From contig JASFXZ010000016.1 of the NCBI GenBank assembly GCA_032209605.1, positions 12,958,001 to 13,022,000 on the forward strand: a stretch of 64,000 nucleotides of DNA, written 5' to 3'. A program made the position numbers and the translations under genes. The notes under the pieces are model-generated. The model had not been told where the DNA came from. It made no database searches and worked only from the letters and a program-made list of their open reading frames with translations. Shown here in pieces: positions 58,669 through 64,000 of this stretch (the first letter of the stretch is position 1; each line of letters opens with the position of its first letter). The DNA comes from Mactromeris polynyma (lineage: Eukaryota > Mollusca > Bivalvia > Venerida > Mactridae).

Positions 58669-59511
58669 GCATAATTTTACTCTAATGAATGTGACAGTGG
58701 TTTTAACGGGTATAATGTGTTATGGCCCTAACTGGCAATATTATATTATACTATAATGTAATCAAAATTTTAAAATAACCACATATTGGCGGAATTATTG
58801 TCATCTAGAACTCAAACGAGAACACACAGAAGTTGCTTTAGGAGTATTGAATTGGTTTTCCATTTTTTTTTACCAGTTTGTAGCAACACTAATTTGTCAC
58901 CCATAGTTTAACCCTGAATCTTTTGTTCCCCATATTTTGGGCATACGGTGTTTAACTGGGGATAATAGATCCCTTCATTTTGCCACGTGGCTCACATATG
59001 GCAAATATGCAAATTTCATTCGGGTAATCTTAGAGCGTGAAGAAACTCAAGTGAGGGTTTGAAAAGAAGACTCCGTCTAATATTTGTTTTCTTTGATTTC
59101 CTGAAACATTTGCTCGTTTGTCTAAACTTTGATAATGGGATCAGAGATCTGGCGTAAACATAACCAAACATGGCAGAAAGGATAACATTCATCAAACGGT
59201 TAAAGTTGTATGAAAAAAAACTCATTTTGAGTATTTCCCCAAAACTCAAATCAGCTGAGTTTTCGAACAACTCTGAATCCACGAAGGATTCTCATGTACC
59301 ACTTATGCCCTAAACCAACCTCAAATATTTGAGCGCAAAGATAAACATATGAGTGGAGATTTATCTCAAATTTAATTTTCTATGCGAATAGCGTTTGAGG
59401 GAAACCTCAAGGAATTTGAGTATATTTTGAAACTTGAACAGTAGTATTGAAGTCAGATTTTTATGAATTCGGAGATAAAGCGTATAACACGAAGATGCAA
59501 ATAAACGAATA
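58669..59511. other. Intergenic DNA with CTCAA-rich palindromic fragment
   Basis: At 59220-59430 words such as AACTCAAATCAGCTGAGTTT resemble 10650-10860 (AACTCAGCTGAGTTGAG), suggesting a decayed MITE in both places. Confidence 0.35.
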
Positions 59512-59681
59512 CAGTAAACCTTCAGTAATAAGACCATCTGAGGGACAGTTAAAAACTGGTATTCTTAGAGAGTTTGTTGAGGTGAATAAAGAGCAAAACA
59601 GTGAAAAATGGATTTGAAAATTATGTTTTTAATTTTTGTGTGGTGTTATTATTGAGGTGGTCTGTATGTGAGGGTTTACTG
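59512..59681. mobile_element. CAGTAAACCTTC MITE
   Basis: Flanked by TA; starts CAGTAAACCTTCAGTAATAA, ends GTGAGGGTTTACTG; core AAAGAGCAAAACAGTGAAAA present. Confidence 0.85.
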
Positions 59682-59904
59682 TATATGTCTACAAGTGAAA
59701 AGTGACGTCATCCTGTAAAATAAAAACAAGCAGACCCTTTGAGCGGAAATGATTGCCTATTTTTAAAGACAGACATTAGTCTCAAACTACTGTACCGTCT
59801 TCATAAACATTTATAGTTTATGTAGATGTTTTTTTTGTTACTTGCTGTGGGTCAATACTGACATTTTTATTATTTATTTAAACTTATACTTGGTTCACTT
59901 CAGT

Positions 59905-60137
59905 CGTACCCTTGTTTATTCGATAACCTTCTGTCCGAATACTTGGTATTATCCGAAATAAATATCAAAAGAGAAGGAATAAGTTGCTACAGGCCGGAAC
60001 TCCATGTACACAAGACAGTGTCTCAAGTTGATGTATATTCTTACGCACGTAGAATTGAAATGGGCTATTCGTAACCAAGTATTATTCGGAAAAAAACTTC
60101 GGACCCGATATATTCGAATTAACGGGGCTCGACTGTA
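59905..60137. mobile_element. ATTCGAA element, copy 4
   Basis: CCTTCTGTCCGAATACTTGG at the left and TTAACGGGGCTCGACTG|TA at the right, with a foreign insert in the middle (about 59970-60050). Confidence 0.55.
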
Positions 60138-60159
60138 CTTTTAAAAAGTGATTGTTTGA

Positions 60160-60240
60160 CCGGTGTTCCTAGGTTAACAACCAGTATAAACCTTTCTGTC
60201 GCAAACGACTGAAAACTTCCCCACATGACCATTGTCCGGG
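60160..60240 (-). mobile_element. SINE body fragment
   Basis: The minus strand carries GTGGGGAAGTTTTCAGTCG then TTTATACTGGTTGTTAACC, the same central core as the other SINEs here. Confidence 0.5.
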
Positions 60241-60377
60241 AATAATGGGAATTTGACTTGTCCGACAGAGGAAGTAAGTTGTGCGAGAATATAGGTCAAT
60301 TTAGTAACAAATAAACATACACAATTATAGCTCCACAATATATAATTAATAATCACATGTATGTGTTTGTGGGATTC

Positions 60378-60532
60378 TAAGGTTTGACTGACAACTGAAC
60401 AATTGCTGATGTTGGTTAGCTTTAAAAACAGACTTGTCCAGGCCTAACTTTAACTCAACTGTTGGTAGCCCAATTCAGCATTAGTCTAGTCCGGGACGTC
60501 GGGCTGGTGAATTTCTAGAGCCCTGCAGTTAT
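60378..60532 (-). repeat. Dispersed repeat, copy B
   Basis: Inverted mate of 38290-38445, including the CAGGGCTCTAGAAAT end. Confidence 0.8.
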
Positions 60533-61379
60533 TGAAAGGGATGTTTCTGGCCCTAGGACTGATTATGATATGAACGGAATCAATGAAAGATACAAACCCA
60601 CTGCAACCTAATTGCTAAGTTTTAGTTTTTTTTAAATATTATTTTTGTTCCCATGGCAACCGTTTATTATTCGTCATGAAAAATATAAAAATGCATTTTT
60701 TACACAGAAATTTTCAATTGAATTAGATAGAAGTGGTCGCACAATATCAGTGATACGCAAAACAAGTATGAGCAGATTTTTTCGTTGTGTTGCTATAGTT
60801 TATGAATAAATTCGTTTCAAACATTTAACATAAACTGAACGATTGTCGAAGAACATTAATCTCATTCAATATCAAGCGTAGAATGGTGACTAGTGATGGT
60901 CAATCGGATAAATTTCATCTTATTAAAATAACACTTAAGTCATAATTTCCGATTATAATCGATCATCGTAGTTCATAATTAATTGTCGCCGACGTCGGAT
61001 GTCTAGCGACGATTTTTCGATTATTTCGATAATCGCGCCATTACTAATGGCGACTAATTAAAATATATGAAAAAATACAGTTCACTAAGTGATCATACGA
61101 CAAAGCCAATGAAATAAATAATTCTTCCTCTACAATTACCCAATCGCTTCACGTATTATCATTTTATAGCGCGAGCAATTGATACAACAAACAATGAAAT
61201 CTCTTGGTGTATTCACAGCTATACAAATATTCAGATACAATTTACATTGGTCCGTTTTCCGATAATAATCTCGCGCAGCGCGTGACGAGATAAAACGAGA
61301 AGTTAGAACAGTAATATTGATACAGACGAAAATTGAACGACTTCTTGTCAAAAGACGTGATCTTCAGTTAATCAAACGA
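60533..61379. other. Intergenic DNA upstream of the bHLH gene
   Basis: No coding signal; ATTATTTCGATAATCG palindromes near 60940-61040. Confidence 0.4.
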
Positions 61380-61861
61380 GGAGGGCTCAATATACGTCGC
61401 TGGCGCATTCAATTGATCGTGTGTACTTAAATGGATGTTATTTTCATTGATGCTGGATCGGAGACGGGACCTAACGTGTATATCTAACATAATCTTGTGA
61501 GAGATTACTAGTTCGAATTCTTGCAGAATAATAGTCCTTTGCATTTTAATGCTTCGTTTTAACTGAAAACGGATTTTATGCTTTCACTGAACCGGAGAGG
61601 GAATTTCGCTAAAAAGTGTGGATGCAATAAACAAGGATTCCATATTAGATAAAAGTTGAATTTACTCTGCATAATATATTACGAGAAACAGAAATTGGAT
61701 TATTTTTATAAAAAAATATCAATTTAATTCGCAAAACTACACAGTGTTGGAATAAGATTCCGTGATGGTGATGGACAAACGGTGTAGCATTTAAAACTGT
61801 CATACACTATTTTTTAGCGGAACGAAGTGAATAATTATTCAGGATTTTTAATTTGGTTACC
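61380..61861 (+). promoter_or_regulatory. Upstream region / 5' UTR of the bHLH gene
   Basis: There is no competing ORF. A TATA-like word (TTTTTATAAAAAAAT) lies near 61704-61718, about 150 bp before the ATG. No other motif was clear enough to call. Confidence 0.3.
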
Positions 61862-62764
61862 ATGGAAACCTACCCGGGATATGCAGCTTTTGATCCCCGT
61901 GCTCTTTCTCAGAATCCGAGTTGCTTAGAGTCGATTCAGAAACTGTCCGCTAGACACAATGCTTTAACCAATCATTGCGAGATAGACGGCATGAAGAAAT
62001 CCGACGTAAATCATAAAGTCACGTGTAATAATCCAAACATTTCATTGGATAATGAGAAAAATGACGTAAATGTTGTTACGATTGGAAATGACAAGGTAAC
62101 TAGTGACGTAATGAACAAAACTGTCGGTTATTCTAACCGAATGGGACAATTTGACTTGAATATGATGGAAATTTTACGAAATGACCGAAACGGTAGCAGC
62201 GGCAGTAGTGATGATGAAAACACGGCGCAGGGTTTCGATCATTTCGGTCAAGGTTACGCTGAAGACATGCTGGAGCGGAAGATGAAATCTGATAGAAAGG
62301 GTAAAGGAGACAAGAAAGTTCGACTGAACATCAACGCCAGAGAAAGAAGAAGAATGCACGACCTAAATGACGCATTGGACGAATTGCGATCCGTTATACC
62401 TTACGCGCACAGTCCATCGGTACGAAAGTTATCCAAAATCGCGACCCTCTTGTTAGCCAAGAATTACATTCTTATGCAAGCGAATGCTTTAGAAGAAATG
62501 CGGCGCGTTGTTGGATACATGAATGTGTCGACACCAGCCGGTGCTCAGACGGCAACCGGAAGTTGTTTCGAGCCTTTCTCTTCATACGGACGCTTTCCTT
62601 CTGGACTTCCGCCGGAAATGGATAAAGATTCGGAACATTTCAGCTCTCTGCTACCAAAACAAGGCAGAGACAGGAAAATTTCTCTGCCGTTCAACATTGA
62701 ATCATCTTCAGAAATGAAATTACCTGCTGATTTCCTGCCATCGTCTGTTCCAACCACGTCATAG
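61862..62764 (+). CDS. bHLH transcription factor, BHLHE22/BHLHE23 (Beta3) type
   Basis: Single-exon ORF of 300 residues. The bHLH domain is about residues 152-215: basic region [17 protein letters not shown] with the E-R-x-R E-box contacts, helix 1 [14 protein letters not shown], loop [11 protein letters not shown], helix 2 [20 protein letters not shown]. The [30 protein letters not shown] and YILMQ words are diagnostic of the OLIG/BHLHE22/BHLHE23 group, and intronless genes are normal for BHLHE22/23. OLIG is less likely because the loop and end of helix 2 read as Beta3. Residues about 115-121 are a Ser/Gly/Asp stretch. It should be a nuclear DNA-binding repressor/activator in neural or sensory cell specification. 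The start is ATG 61862 in a strong Kozak context (ACCATGG); the in-frame TTG at 61853 is not a likely start. Confidence 0.93.
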   Translation: METYPGYAAFDPRALSQNPSCLESIQKLSARHNALTNHCEIDGMKKSDVNHKVTCNNPNISLDNEKNDVNVVTIGNDKVTSDVMNKTVGYSNRMGQFDLNMMEILRNDRNGSSGSSDDENTAQGFDHFGQGYAEDMLERKMKSDRKGKGDKKVRLNINARERRRMHDLNDALDELRSVIPYAHSPSVRKLSKIATLLLAKNYILMQANALEEMRRVVGYMNVSTPAGAQTATGSCFEPFSSYGRFPSGLPPEMDKDSEHFSSLLPKQGRDRKISLPFNIESSSEMKLPADFLPSSVPTTS

Positions 62765-63284
62765 AACTCGGTGACATATACATACATGTGTTTACTTTAA
62801 AACAACGCGTACAGTATTACAGACAGTGAAAATATTTCCCGCAATATTTTAGTGTGTATATTATTTATGGAAAGTAGTGTAGTCGATTGCTCGGTTAAAG
62901 GTTGCATCAAACATTTGCCGACGTTTTTTTCCAGAAGATGGCGATGTCCTAAATATGATGACAATTGCTGATTCTGTTTCGCGTGCTAAAATGTTTTAAA
63001 AGTTCGTATTTTTGACAATGTGACGAAACGTCCGCTTTTTCTGCTAATAGTTCTTTGTACAGCGGGACATATATTCGGAGATATCTGGAATGTGTTGCCA
63101 TGGTAATTATTAAATATCGTTGTCATTTAGTGTTTTGTAGATGAGTAAAATCTTAGTGAAAGAATAAAAAAACATCACAACAGTGCAATTATATTCATTT
63201 GAATTAAGAGATAAAATTTGTATTAATAGAATTATTCGTTTTCTATAATCATAATATTATAATATGAAAACAGCAATACATAGT

Positions 63285-63550
63285 TCCCACATCTACAAAA
63301 GTTCTCTCCCTTGTTCTTAACTGGCGGCCATTTTGATAGGCAAAACTGATAAGCCCTTATAGGAGTAATTTCCAAATATGTGATAATTGAGAAAAAAACA
63401 AGAGAATTTACTAAGCCAAATGCCCACATGAGCACAATGAATAAGTTATGTTTTATATATCATTATATTCCCTATAAACATTACGGAAATTTGCCAATCA
63501 AAATGGCCGACAATTCAGAACAGGGGAGGTAAATATTGTAGATGTGAGAG
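63285..63550. mobile_element. Foldback MITE downstream of the bHLH gene
   Basis: Left CCCACATCTACAAAAGTTCT, CTGGCGGCCATTTTGATAGG; right CCAATCAAAATGGCCGACAA, TATTGTAGATGTGAGAG. About 80-bp imperfect arms. Confidence 0.7.
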
Positions 63551-63666
63551 CTATATTATACCAGTGTACGATTGTTACGCTAATTCAGAAAAAAAACATG
63601 GAAGAAGACACAATATATTTTGACTTGCTTAGATATTATGAGAGATAAACTTTTATATTGCATGTA

Positions 63667-63826
63667 TAGTAAAACCTCACTTAAAGACCACCTCAATAAA
63701 AAGACCACCTCAAAATTAAGACCAACATTTTCAAGTCCATTTTCTCTCTTTTGGTTTTTATTTAACTTCAATAAGAAGACCAGTTTTCTATGATCTCAAA
63801 GGTGGTCTTATTATTCAGGGTTTCTG
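63667..63826. mobile_element. AGTAAAACCTC MITE, inverted
   Basis: Starts TAGTAAAACCTCACTTAAAG after a TA, ends TTATTCAGGGTTTCTG|TA. The core CAAGTCCATTTTCTCTCTTT is inverted. Confidence 0.85.
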
Positions 63827-63960
63827 TATATTTAGTTAACATTAGAATAAGTCAGAAATTGTGGACAATATAGTGGTTTGTATACAGAAATAAAACCAGA
63901 TTTCTTTTCCGAATTTCTGGTGTAATCGTTATGTCTCTGATATTAAAGCGACATGATATC

Positions 63961-63987
63961 CCCCACCCCCCCCCCCCCCCCCCCCCC
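63961..63987. repeat. Poly-C tract
   Basis: About 22 consecutive C after CCCCCA. Shorter C runs occur at 3341-3350, 17691-17699 and 50095-50106. Confidence 0.9.
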
Positions 63988-64000
63988 GAATCTCAGATGG

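Noticed and set aside
61853..61861. TTG as start of the bHLH protein
   Set aside because: ATG 61862 three codons later has a near-ideal Kozak context; TTG starts are not expected for a nuclear animal gene.

Overview
This looks like nuclear DNA of a lophotrochozoan, most likely a bivalve mollusc. The evidence is AT-rich sequence, genes split by GT-AG introns, a tRNA-headed SINE whose tail (CGGCCGCCGT, AAACGGCGTTAAACCC) resembles the Meta-domain SINEs of bivalves as I remember them, a TRIM-like B-box/NHL protein of a kind expanded in bivalves, and very many short inverted-repeat transposons. Species cannot be fixed from the sequence alone.

Four protein-coding genes can be supported. (1) Minus strand, 22569 down to 2348: a WD-repeat gene with 15 coding exons reconstructed by splice phase, 428 residues. 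It is probably complete at the 5' end and runs off the left side. (2) Plus strand, 26467-28833: a two-exon, RING-less TRIM-like protein of 583 residues with two B-boxes, a coiled coil and a C-terminal beta-propeller. (3) Plus strand, 49115-53524: a four-exon gene for a basic 270-residue protein I cannot name, with an upstream ORF whose stop overlaps the start codon. (4) Plus strand, 61862-62764: an intronless bHLH transcription factor of the BHLHE22/BHLHE23 (Beta3/Olig-like) group. There is also an intact tRNA-Thr(UGU) on the minus strand at 33201-33273.

Layout: 1-22.6 kb is the WD gene, whose introns carry a 39-bp satellite, a 36-bp satellite, a 4.1-kb terminal-inverted-repeat element, SINEs and MITEs. 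22.6-26.4 kb is the space between two genes facing away from each other, with a diverged inverted repeat array. 26.4-29.2 kb is the TRIM-like gene. 29-49 kb is repeat-rich intergenic DNA with the tRNA and several satellites grown inside MITEs. 49-53.8 kb is the 270-aa gene. 53.8-61.4 kb is intergenic. 61.4-64 kb is the bHLH gene and its downstream MITEs.

The main structural signal is not a gene. A set of TA-flanked MITEs ending in CAGTAAAACCTC (pogo/Tigger-like by their ends) recurs more than ten times. In several copies, and in two other MITE families with different words, short subterminal motifs have been amplified into satellite-like arrays that remain bounded by the element ends. The window therefore holds a graded series from simple MITE to about 1.1-kb satellite. 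This is the best candidate here for something worth describing.
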